Origin: Myrica gale
Taxonomy: Eukaryota; Streptophyta; Magnoliopsida; Fagales; Myricaceae
Assembly: GCA_963930655.1 (NCBI GenBank)
Contig: OZ005604.1
Coordinates: forward strand, 16,502,001-16,566,000
Direction: 5' to 3'
DNA length: 64,000 bases
Shown: piece after piece, positions 54,448 through 64,000 of the stretch
How positions within the stretch are numbered: the first letter of the stretch is position 1
Layout of the letters: each line of letters opens with the position of its first letter
Position numbers and translations under genes: made by a program
Notes under the pieces: model-generated
What the model was told of the DNA's origin: nothing
Databases searched by the model: none
What the model saw: the letters and a program-made list of their open reading frames with translations, nothing else

Positions 54448-55140
54448 CGATGACTATCGAGGTTCAAAAGAGTCTTGTATTTCTGATCTTCATCAAGGTT
54501 ATTATGTTTCAAATGCATTATTCCTCAATTTTGTGAGCAGATTCCTCTTGTTTTCAGGGTTGATTTCTAGTACTCTGTCTCTAGTGACAAGGTTCTGTAG
54601 AAAATGTAATGTTCAATGTTTACTCTCTTTGACCCTTCACCCTCAGCAATCCCCCTTATTGATTCTTTTTCTCCTCTTCCAAGGCTTGCCCGTAATCTAC
54701 ACGTTTAATATATCCTAGAATGTTCAATCAATGACGGGCATGAAGAGTTGACTCGCCTCTTTGTCCGATTGTCCAAAATTCCGCTTTTGCTTCTTCTTTC
54801 CCAAGTTGAAGCAAATGGATGATACTCCTCTCCTCTTCCGGCCAAAAAGTGCAGTAATTGACGTCTTCACCGTTTTCTAAAGAAACTGAAATTGAAAAAC
54901 TGGCCCTTTTTTAAACAACGCACTTCGCCTACAAATTAATCTACTATTGGAGAGTATTCAAAAGTTCTAACTGCTAAGTTAAGCACAAAATTAGCGGGAG
55001 AGATTAAAAGGAAAAAGGACAAAAAGAATAAAATAAGGACAAAAGTGAAAGAGAGTTGTAGTTTTAACCTCTAATAACATTGTGGTTGTGACCTTCTACG
55101 TTCAAGATAGGCCCACAACTCATTATTTTATTTTATTTTG
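54448..55140. other. 3' flank of the second receptor kinase
   Basis: Probable 3' UTR followed by AT-rich DNA. No coding region was recognised. Confidence 0.4.
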
Positions 55141-55144
55141 CTAC

Positions 55145-55552
55145 TTAATGCCTCATCTCATTTAGGGAAAAACAAAAGTTGCAGTGCACATCACAAATCT
55201 GGATATGGTCGGAGATATCAGAAACTGAAGAGAAACCAACGCTACCAATCCGAGTCACCCACTTAGCTAACAAGTGAGCCAAAACATTACACCTACGAGA
55301 AACCCACGCGATCGATCTTCGACTCCTTAAACTCAGCAAGGCCCTTCCGAATCTGCTCCACAATAGTCTCAATTGCCCAACAGCTAGGCCTATCTGAAGA
55401 GAGCACCTCCTTGCACAGAGGGAACTACAAAGAGATTCTCTCGGAAAATCTTCACTTCTACTATCAAAACTATGCTCAAATATTATTTGCGTATCTGAAT
55501 TATAAATAAATATCATCACATCTAACCCCAAACTATAAAAATGCATCATTGT
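55145..55552 (-). pseudogene. LINE-type / orphan RNase H (RVT_3) fragment
   Basis: The minus strand reads FDSRSEDFPRESLC, then SIAWVSRRCNVLAHLLAKWV. This is the C-terminal part of the RVT_3 RNase H-like domain (pattern .W..R.CN..AH.LAKWA) seen in plant L1 elements and many orphan genes. The N-terminal half with the first catalytic Asp is not evident, and the frame runs into unrelated sequence at its start. Its strand is opposite to the fragment at 35690. Confidence 0.65.
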
Positions 55553-56550
55553 TTGTCTCCCTAATAAGATCCTTGTACAGAAAATGGACTACGTATCATA
55601 ATACTTAATGTGATGAAATTAATAATTTGAGTGTCCAAAATGATATCTGGGCATAGTTGATTGGTGAAAAAGAGATATTTTTCTAAATCTCCGATAGACA
55701 GAAGCTAAAAGAAAAAAAGAAAACAAAAACACCAACTCTAACTCTCCCAATACACATCTAGAAAATGAATATGTAGAGGCCTTAGATAAGTTCCAAGTCT
55801 CGAATAGTATATAGAACCCATAACTACTATATGGAAAAATGTCCATGTAAATGTTAGAGATAATATCCTATCAAGATTTGATTTGATTTGATATGATATG
55901 ATATGATATTTATTACTATATTAAATATTTGAGTTTAAATATGATATTGTTACAAAGATTCAAGTTTAAATACAGAGATTGAAATTTAAATGTAAGAATA
56001 TTTTTATATCATACTTTGTATTGTATTGTTTATCTTTTCTTTGATCAGTAAAGATTAACCCAGCGCAGGCAACTATGATTTGATTTCCTATTTTCAACTT
56101 TTTTTAGCCAAAAAAAATTCTATGTTTTTCCTGTTGACTGCTAAAACTTGGAAGAAGAATGTCAATTCTGGTAAGCTTTCACACTAATTCCAGGACATCA
56201 CAATAAATTATGTTCCCGTTGGCCGCAGTCAACGATATAATCTCTGGGGAAATTGGATGGATCATGCGGGCTGGCCCCTGCAAGTCATATGTACATATTG
56301 CATTGCATTTTAATATATTCGAAAAACTAAACAAGCCTAAAAAAAAAAAACTAAACAAACTTAGTTATGCGTGAGAAATTAGTTTTGGATCGGCAACTTC
56401 TAAGAGCTGCGGCCTGTGGAAGAATAACATACGAGAATGTACTGGAGGCTTCCTCCCGTGCCCACCTTTCGAGTTGTTTTGATTGCAACTAAAACCCTTG
56501 TAGTCTTGTAGACAAAACTAGACGAGTTGTATTTGTCAATCAACCAAATT
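55553..56550. other. Intergenic DNA
   Basis: AT-rich. A short tandem GATTT/GATAT tract lies at about 55878-55912. No gene seen. Confidence 0.45.
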
Positions 56551-56558
56551 GTGAATAC

Positions 56559-56917
56559 TAGGGGTGTCTATTAGTCGATTTGGTGCGGTCTGGGCCGGTA
56601 TAATTGAATTTGCCCATAGTGTATAAACTGGCCACATTTTTTTAGGCTTTTCTCACTATTTTCTGGGCTTTTTTTGAACTCTTGCCTGCGTCGCGCGCGA
56701 CCTTGCGTGAGGGTTTAAAAAATAAATTCGATTTTTTTAATGACCGATGCGGACCGGTCTGGAGCAGTATACTCCAATCCGGTACCAATTTTTCAATGTG
56801 GGAAATCGGGACCGAACCGGAGTATACCGGTTTCACCGGACCGGTCATTCCGGTAGATTATTTGTTACCGATTTCGCCAAAATCGATTCGGTCCGGCCGG
56901 TTTCTTAGACAACCCTA
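56559..56917. mobile_element. hAT-type MITE, 359 bp
   Basis: Ends TAGGGGTGTCTA and (inverted) TAGGGTTGTCTA. GTGAATAC is repeated perfectly at 56551-56558 and 56918-56925, the 8-bp duplication of hAT elements. The interior is non-coding and rich in CCGGT/ACCGG words (GACCGGTCTGG, CACCGGACCGGTC), many of them palindromic. The overlapping open frames are artefacts of these words. Confidence 0.92.
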
Positions 56918-56925
56918 GTGAATAC

Positions 56926-58820
56926 GCTCACCCGTAGCCCGTCAAATGTCCTGTGATCGGGTCATCCTGTCCCTATGGCATTTAGTATTTTTTAGACTAC
57001 AGCAGCGACTGGCCAAGAAATGTTTTGCTTTTACGTAGGTGGTCGGAGCTCTAAGACGAGTACAGACCACTCAGGCTCGTTCACGTCTCTTTCTTTTCTT
57101 TTCCAACGGTGCAAAAAATATAATGCTATTCCTTATCCATTGTTTGGGCAAATTTTAAATTACTTGTGATTAGATTTTTAAATATTTTAACAAACTTTAA
57201 TTCATTATAATTTACTCTCAAAATATACTTCTAATTGCTATTTCATCCTTAATCTAATGTTAAACAAATATACTTTAATTCATTATAATGACAGGTTATC
57301 TTCTCTTTATTTGAAAAGACATATTTAATCAATTTTAAGCTAGTCATTTTTTTCTTAATAAAAAATTAGCTAACTAAGTATTATTTCTTAGATCTACGAA
57401 TCACTATAGATAAGAGCAAATTTATCTTTTTACGTAAAGATTGGGTCAAGTGACAATCACATAGGATATAAATCATATAATGGCTAGTGAATTTTGGTAT
57501 GAAATTGTAATAAAAAAATATAGTTTGACGGGTGAATTGTAATAAGTTATAATTTTTAATATAATAAAAAATTGAATAGTAGTGTAAGAAAAAAATTATA
57601 ATATATATATATATGTATATTTTAATAAGAGATTGTCGTGGTTCAGTGTTTTTGTCATTGCACTGAGGTTTCAGACATGGAAGGTCAAGGCTCACCTGCC
57701 TCTCTGATATTTACTTGGGGAGGTACCATTTGTATGTGTCGGTTCAGTGTCAACCGTTTTCCCAAACAAATGGAAGGTGGGGCTCAAAGGTCATTTCAGG
57801 AGATAGTGGGAAACACACCATATCATTTCACCAAAATTCCAAATTCCGAAGGGTTCTAATCGGGTATCCCCGAGGTCCCATATATTCCCACGTTTTAAAT
57901 TTAAATTGCGGATTAAACTTGATTTATTTAGTAAGAGAGGTTAGATTCGCTGGGGTTTACCTGTGCATTTTGATGTGCTAGTAAACCTAGCGTGCAGTAT
58001 TTCTCTACCTCTAGATAAAAAAAAAAGTTCAATTAATTCATTAGCCCTTGAAATATTGTCTAATTTTAAATTAATCTTTAACGTAAGATTCTTCTTATAC
58101 TGCTTCGTGTCGATTTTTTCTTGTCCTAAAGTCATCATTTTGTGAATTCAAATTCTAGATCAAAGTATAAGAATTCAAATTCTAGAATTTATTCATTTGA
58201 ATTCTGTTTATTGTATTAGCAGAAGTCTTGCCCATTTATTAGCCTTGAAGATGTCCATATGAGTCGCGAAAAGTTTCCTTAGGAGTGAAGTAAAGATGGT
58301 AAATGAGGTAACCTCATTGGAATTGTGGGACAATTGGCCTTTATTTGCATCTTCCTCCGAATTTCTCGTTACTTTTCTCGGAATCTTTTCAAAGAAAGCG
58401 AGCCCAAAGATACCGTTCTAACCATGCAAAACTTTTGGACGCCTGAAGGGACAATCCAACGCCAAGGCAACGTCGACTTTTAGAGGTGAAAGTCAAATGA
58501 CAAAGCGATTGAAACCATCCCTACCAGAATATGACAATTCTCGTTTGCCAAACGCCTTAAAGTTGGGGTGTGAAAATAAAACTGAAATGACAAGCATACC
58601 CTTGATATGATCAGTACGCTGGCACCTGGGCTAAGTCAAATACTTTAAGCTCGACCAAATCTGGAGAAATACTTCTGACAAGCTTCTGCGAAGCTGAGAG
58701 GCAATTGCAACCTTACAGAAAAAGAATCAGATTCGACCAGCATTTAACCGCCTGTTCCTTCGCTGTCATCCATTGGGAAGCCATGCATGCTCCTTCCAAG
58801 AACGCCTTCTTTTCCCTCAT
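56926..58820. other. Intergenic DNA upstream of the EF-hand gene
   Basis: AT-rich 57100-57620 with an (AT)n tract near 57600. A block at 57630-57960 has an abrupt composition change and a repeat-like look, but it could not be classed. The word AAGAATTCAAATTCTAGA and its near copy sit at 58140-58190. No gene seen. Confidence 0.4.
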
Positions 58821-58827
58821 TCCGTGT

Positions 58828-58838
58828 GTATATATATG
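58828..58838 (+). promoter_or_regulatory. Probable TATA box of the EF-hand gene
   Basis: GTATATATATG lies about 115 bp before the start codon in a short leader rich in CT (TTCCCTTCTCCC, TCTTGATCTCTCTCC), typical of plant 5' UTRs. Position and sequence suggest the core promoter. Confidence 0.6.
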
Positions 58839-58951
58839 GTATATTCCCTTCTCCCTTGCCCCACCCATAGACAACCATATCCAATTCTGTTTTTGACTAT
58901 TCTCTTGATCTCTCTCCCCAAAAATCTCAAGAAACAGAAGGCTCTATTGGA

Positions 58952-59302
58952 ATGGCGGGGACTAGCAAAGGAGCTGTTTTTGAGGACTTGCTTCCCTTGA
59001 TGGCTGACAAACTGGGTGGTGAAGGGCTGATAAAGGAGCTCTGTAATGGGTTTCAGCTGGTGATGGACAAGGAGAAGGGGGTGATCACTCTGGAAAGCCT
59101 GAGGACGAACTCCAAGCTTCTGGGCCTGCAGGACTTGAAGGACGAGGAGCTTGTGAGCATGCTAAAGGAGGGCGATTTGGACGGTGATGGAGCGCTGAAT
59201 CAGATGGAGTTCTGCGTCTTAATGTTCAGACTCAGCCCTGAGTTGATGGAGGAATCTTGGTCCTGGCTTGAGGAGGCCCTGGAAGAGGATCGCAAGCATT
59301 AG
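58952..59302 (+). CDS. PBP1: Single-EF-hand calcium-binding protein (PBP1/KIC family)
   Basis: An intronless 116-residue protein. It starts MAGTSKGAVFEDLLPLMADK, followed by LGGEGLIKELCNGFQLVMD, and carries one canonical EF-hand (DLDGDGALNQME, about residues 74-85) then FCVLMFRLSPELMEESW. This is the pattern of Arabidopsis PINOID-binding protein 1 (PBP1) and the kinesin-interacting KIC, small Ca2+ sensors with one working EF-hand that bind and regulate a partner (the PINOID kinase or the KCBP kinesin). The LGGEGLI.ELCNGF start is nearer PBP1 by recall. The length is close to the family (about 120-135). The start Met has a good context (GGAATGGCG). It is the only gene on this stretch. Confidence 0.92.
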   Translation: MAGTSKGAVFEDLLPLMADKLGGEGLIKELCNGFQLVMDKEKGVITLESLRTNSKLLGLQDLKDEELVSMLKEGDLDGDGALNQMEFCVLMFRLSPELMEESWSWLEEALEEDRKH

Positions 59303-60946
59303 AACGCAAAACTAGACGTAGCGTTCCTTTACTGACTTTACTATGTTGCTCACTTTCTTCATTGTTATTCCTATTGAAATTGAGAGACTTTTGAGTATAT
59401 TTTGATTGCTGGCCGGTTTGCAAATACATATTTGTAAAAAAAAAAATTCTCAAGCGATTAGTCCTAATTTGCAAATGTTCAGTTTCATAGGACGCCATCA
59501 TTAATTTCATCCAGTAATTGCTGGACAAAGAACTCGCCAACCACCTATGGTACAAATCAACGATCTCACGAGCCCCTGGTTATATATGCATACAGCTGTC
59601 CGATTGCTTTTTGTGTAATTTTTTTACACACTTCTGACACATGCGATTCAATGCATATAAGCAGAACTCATGTACCCTTATTGTTTTCCTATGGAGTTTC
59701 GTATGTAGTACGAAATACGTATGCGACTTGTCCTAATTGTCAAGGTTAATCTGAATTTGCGTAAATTATGTGCACAGGTCATATGTTTGATTCTTAATTA
59801 GGTGAATATCAAAACCCACTTAAACAGAAGTCACATATGCGTAGATGAGTATGTGCTAGCTTCTCGAATTTCATTTGTACGTTAGGTGGATTCACTTGAG
59901 TGATCTACCGCACAAAATAAGTATGGTCACATGTACCTGGTTTTTGAAAAGTGTATTCTTTTTCCTGAACAATGAGGAAGCACTAATCCAAAAACGAATT
60001 TGGACAAGGTTTGTAAAAATTATTAGCAGTGAGACAAATTTTTTTCTTCCTAAGCCAGACTAAAAAGTTTGAGGTTAAGATAGACGTAATACTTGGACAT
60101 ATTTCCATTTGGTCGGTTTAGAATGACGTGTGGGATGGCTTGAACATGGCATTGGCGAGGATTATCATTTAATTTATATTCTCAATGCAACGAGAATAAT
60201 GCACCGTCTCATTCCACGCACACACAAAAAGAAAAGAAAAACTTTTAATCTATTCCACAGTTGAAAGAAATCATTTTTGCAAGTATAATTTACCATCGAG
60301 TCTCGTTAATAAATTCCCTTTCATTACCTAGCCAACTTCATTGGCTTGTTTAAAAAAACAAAGGAAAAATAAAAGGACATACATTCAACGTGAGTTTTGA
60401 TCCAATCAAGGTGACCATATTGTACGGAACCTTAATAATAAAATTTAAAAAACTTAGGGAACATTATACAATTCTGGAGATCTGTTTCTCAGTTAATGTA
60501 CGGTGGTTTACAAAGTTTTATAGCCGTTGGCACATGTTGAATTATAAAGAAGTGATCTTGATGAACTTAGATTCCTTTTGTTAGAAGATTGTTTTGATCC
60601 AAGCTGGGGTGGAGAATTTTGATTGTGTAATTGATGATGCCAAAAATCACCACCGGAGTCGATTAGACCTAAAAGAAAGAAGAAGAGGGGGCGGCGTCGG
60701 ATCCGGAGCTTCCGATGCCTAAGTTAGATCTCAAGAGGAGTTTAGTATTAGAACAACAATTAAGCCTTAGAAAAATATAATGGGGTGCCTGTCTTTTATA
60801 GGAGGGAGTGATAGAGTACCAAAGAGAGTCTAATGGTATGAGCTCCAGGACTCTTTATCTTACCTAGAGTTCTAAGTCTCTAACATCTTTATCTTATCTG
60901 GAGTCCTAGAATCTCTTAGATAGCTAGGCGGGAAGATTGGGGGCAT
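59303..60946. other. Intergenic DNA right of the EF-hand gene
   Basis: The first 200 bp probably hold the 3' UTR. The rest is AT-rich. From about 60590 the sequence becomes GC-richer (GGGGCGGCGTCGGATCCGG near 60687) and resembles leader or LTR-type DNA that continues beyond the Mutator-type insertion at 62384. No gene recognised. Confidence 0.4.
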
Positions 60947-60955
60947 TAATTCTTA

Positions 60956-62374
60956 GGGAAAAATACTCCGTACGTCCCTGGGGTATGACCCTTTCCCAAT
61001 TTAGTCCTTAGAGTATGAATTTCCCTTAACAAATCTCTGAGGTTTGGCCCTATTCCCCGAATAGTCCTGCCGTCAACTAAATGGACGGAAATGCACACGT
61101 GGAAACTGACAGCTCGATTACCAACCAATCGCAGTGCGACACGTGTTAATGAATAAAAAATAAAAGATTTTTAAAAAAAAATCAAAAATTAATAAAAAAG
61201 TATTTTTTATTATTTAAAAAAAAATCGTCGTCGTCTTCCTCTGTCATTTGCAAAAATTAAAAATCGTGAGACTGATGCAAGAAAACAAAGTCGTCTTTTT
61301 TTATTATTGATAATGAAACGATGAAGAACGTGAGACTGATGCAAGAAAACAAAGTCGTCGTCTTCCTCTGTCATTTGCAAAAATTAAAAATCTATTTACA
61401 GATCAACTTCAAGGCTTCGCAAAAAAAAATGCTGGATCAGAAAGGCATCGCTTCCAGATTTTCTCATATTTAATAGCAGAACTATCTAAACGAACAGAGC
61501 TACTATGAATGGTAAAGGTTAATCTAAGCTGCTACTTGCAAGAAAAATTTACTCCACCCAAATAGGTACTTTACTCTAATGGAGCATTCTTGAGTAAACG
61601 ATGTAAATTTGTAAAGGGCATGCTAACTTCTCAAATACAGACATACGCGCTCCAAGAAAACAAAGAGTCTTCCAGAAAAGGAGGAGGAGAGAGGCAAAAG
61701 GCATTCCTGTTTCAGGGAGCCATTCAGAGAAAAGTGTGACGGAGGTTCTGGAAGAGTGACCAGTAAGAGAACAAGTTCACTACTTAAAAAAGTTCAGTGC
61801 GCCATTGAAAATTGCTTCCAAGGTTCAAGGACCGAGCACACGTGTATCCCAAAAGGTACATACGAAGTGGGTTGCGAGTAACCAAATCCAAAGGCTCAAT
61901 GCCCTTTGAGAGTTGAGAAAGAGAGAAGGAAAGGGACAGAGACAGAGAGGTTACCAACAACAAACGAGCAAGCAGTCCATCCACCTCTCTTGGGAGGGGT
62001 TGTGGTGCAGGGTTTGAAGAGGAAGATCAGTGGCGCAATGGTTGTGGAGGGCGGCCAAAATACCCACCGGCCGGTGGTCTGTTCACCCTTCCTCTTTTTT
62101 TTTTCTTTTTTTCTATAATAAAAAATACTTTTTTTATTAATTTTTGATTTTTTTAAAAAAAATCTTTTATTTTTTATTCATTGACACGTGTCGCACTGCG
62201 ATTGGTTGGTAATCGAGCGGTCAGTTTCCACGTGTGCATTTTCGTCCATTTAGTTGACGGCAAGACTATTCGGGGAATAGGGTCAAACCCCAGGGATTTG
62301 TTAAGGGAAATTCATACCCTAAGGACTAAATTGGGAAAGGGTCATACCCCAGGGACGTACGGAGCATTTTTCCC
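60956..62374. mobile_element. 1.4-kb Mutator-type element with long TIRs and 9-bp duplications
   Basis: Inverted arms of about 257 bp (60956-61212) and 260 bp (62115-62374) start GGGAAAAATACTCCGTACG and GGGAAAAATGCTCCGTACG. TAATTCTTA stands at both sides (60947-60955 and 62375-62383), a 9-bp Mutator duplication. The centre (61213-62114) lacks a transposase. It has a duplicated about 65-bp unit (GTGAGACTGATGCAAGAAAA and CGTCTTCCTCTGTCATTTGC) near 61225-61395, and a GC-richer, leader-like part (61640-62090) that looks like captured plant gene DNA, so it may be a Pack-MULE. The source gene was not recognised. The 60-68-codon open frames of the arms are the two copies of one TIR. Confidence 0.92.
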
Positions 62375-62383
62375 TAATTCTTA

Positions 62384-62770
62384 TTAGGAGTCTGTCACCC
62401 AAAGGGTTAAGTCTTAGAGTCCTACTGTGAGTGTTAGAGCTTTCGATCACTAGGACTCTTATCAAGTGTTCGACTAGGAGTCTAAGCCTTCGAGGAGTCC
62501 TTGATAGGGGCTAATCCATTGGGCGCCAGCGATAGATCGAGCTAAAGGAGATCAGGTCTTATTTAGGCCTGACACTTTATGGCCTATCAGTAATCCCCCC
62601 TCTTCGACATTCATAGAACAGAAAAAAGGGTGATTTGCTGTCATGCTTGGCCGAAATAAGATTTGGCCTCGGCACTTTTGTGCAGTAACTTGTACTGGCC
62701 CAAGCCCAAAGATTTGAATAAAAAGGGTAACGTGACAGTCCCAACTGGTGTGTCGCACGTGTTATCGCAT
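62384..62770. other. Unassigned DNA between Mutator element and minisatellite
   Basis: Continues the host DNA left of 60947. It carries repeated AGGACTC/GAGTCCT and GGAGTCT words in both orientations (60840-60915 and 62387-62500). It may be LTR or untranslated DNA of an unrecognised element. Confidence 0.35.
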
Positions 62771-64000
62771 TTCGGAAAGTTAGACCAACTGCTCGGAATT
62801 TTTCCGTAGCAGTGATACTTGATGGTGTCTTTTACCACTTTGAAGAGTCAAACCAACTGCTCAGACTTTGTCCGCAGTAGTGATACTCGATTATGCTTTA
62901 ACACGTCAGAGAGTTAGATCGATTGCTTGGATTTTATCTGTAGCAGGGGATTCGATTGCGGCTTAGCTCTTTGGAGAGTTAGACCAACTGCTCAGACTTT
63001 TCTAGAGCGGAGTACTCGATGATGCCTTAGCATTGAGAGAGTTAGACTACTGCTGCTCGAATTTTGTCTGGAGTAGGATACTTGGAGATAACTTAGCAAT
63101 AGGAGAGTTAGACCATTGCTTGGACTTTTTCTGGATCATGGTACTTCGATGGTTCCTTAGCATTGGGAGAGTTAGACCAACTGCTCGGACTTTGTCCGTA
63201 GCAGACGTACTCAATGATTCTTTAGCACTGGAAGAGTTAGATCACTGCACGAACTTTGTCTAGAGCAGGGTACTCGATGGTTTCTTAGCACTGAGAGATT
63301 TAGATCAGCTGCTCGGAATTTATCTATAGCAGGATACTCGGGGTTCCTTAGCACTGAGAGAGTTAGACCACTACTCGGACTTTTTCTGGAGCAAGGTACT
63401 CGATGGTGTCTTAGCACTAAGAGAGTAAGACCTCTACTAAGACATTATCTAGAGTAGGATACTCGATGGTGCCTTAGCGTTGGAAAAGTTAGACCAACTG
63501 CTCGGACTTTGTCCATAGTAGGATACACGGGATGCCTTAGTACTGAGAGAGTTAGACCACTGCTCGGTATTCAGAGGAGTTAGACCATTGCAATGTAACA
63601 AGGTACTCGGAGAAGTTAGACCAGTGCAAGGTACTCGGAGGAGTTAGACCGTTGCAAGGTACTCTGGAGAGTTAGACCACTGCAGAGACTTTGTCCAGAA
63701 CGGGGTACTCATGAGAGTTAGACCATTGCAAGGTACTCGAGGGAGTTAGATCACTGTTGAGACTTTGTCCAGAGCAGGATACTCATGGGAGTTAGACCAT
63801 TGTAAGGAACAGGTGCTTATGGGAGTTAGACCATAGTAAGGTACTGGTACGGGTACACGGGGTGCCTTAGTACTAAGAGAGTTAGACCACTGCTCGGTAC
63901 TTAGGGGAGTTAGACCATTGCAAGGTAACAAGGTACTCGGAGAAGTTAGACCAGTGCAAGGTACTCGTAGGAGTTAGATCGTCGCAAGGTACTCGAAGCA
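62771..64000. repeat. Minisatellite, ~65-bp unit, running off the window
   Basis: Units contain GAGAGTTAGACCA, CTGCTCGGACTTTGTCC, GAGCAGGGTACTCGATGG and TGCCTTAGCACTGAG. GTTAGACC-type words recur at 62779, 62847, 62913, 62978, 63041, 63107, 63171 and 63236, spacing 63-68 bp. After about 63540 the unit shortens to about 28-36 bp (GGAGTTAGACCATTGCAAGGTACTC). A longer period of about 330 bp appears because the block at 63528-63655 recurs at 63858-63990. The open frames here are repeat translations. Confidence 0.9.

Noticed and set aside
57630-57960. Possible tRNA-derived SINE (GTGGTTCAGTG and GGTTAGATTCG words)
   Set aside because: No proper A and B box spacing, tail or target duplication could be shown.
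60946-62387. Two similar 60-68-codon frames
   Set aside because: Both are the same Mutator TIR read in each arm.
62771-64000. CRISPR-like regular spacing
   Set aside because: Units are contiguous and diverged without unique spacers; this is a plant minisatellite.

Overview
The window is nuclear DNA of a flowering plant, most likely a eudicot. The signs are AT-rich intergenic DNA, GT-AG introns, S-domain receptor kinases with the usual plant exon pattern, and a dense mix of plant transposon families: hAT-Tip100, CACTA, Mutator-like, L1-type LINE, Ty1/Copia, Ty3/Gypsy and TRIM. The species cannot be named from the sequence. No rRNA, tRNA or CRISPR feature was recognised.

Layout. 1-13.8 kb is a transposon nest. 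An old hAT element (about 970-13779, 8-bp target duplication GTTGGGGG) is split by an 8.47-kb CACTA element (2750-11217, duplication GTT). That CACTA carries fragments of the host chloroplast outer-membrane gene OEP80. It is itself split by a younger hAT element (4744-9075, duplication TTTGGTAT) with a nearly complete three-exon transposase. A Ty3/Gypsy integrase fossil lies in the right arm of the old hAT. 14-24 kb holds decayed remains: a FAR1/MULE-like transposase, a CACTA with two broken gene regions and a right end rich in GATCGATC words, a LINE piece, a 791-bp Mutator-type element and a MUDRA-like transposase start. 24-35 kb is a reverse-oriented LINE carrying a complete TRIM and a Copia element, followed by a long inverted repeat.

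37-54.5 kb is the gene-bearing part. Two tandem S-domain receptor-like kinase genes of the At4g03230 type lie on the + strand with eight exons each. The upstream copy has one 1-base frameshift and the downstream copy reads open throughout. A younger Copia element (42367-47127, minus strand) lies between them. 59 kb holds an intact single-EF-hand calcium-binding protein gene (PBP1/KIC family). The right end has a 1.4-kb Mutator-type element with 9-bp duplications and a roughly 65-bp minisatellite that runs off the window.

The genes likely to work are the downstream receptor kinase and the EF-hand gene. Both families act in signalling at or near the plasma membrane, but nothing here links them directly. 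Target duplications and nesting let the insertions be put in order. The CACTA with captured OEP80 exons, and the exact codon-level insertion of that CACTA in the old hAT transposase, are the most informative structures.
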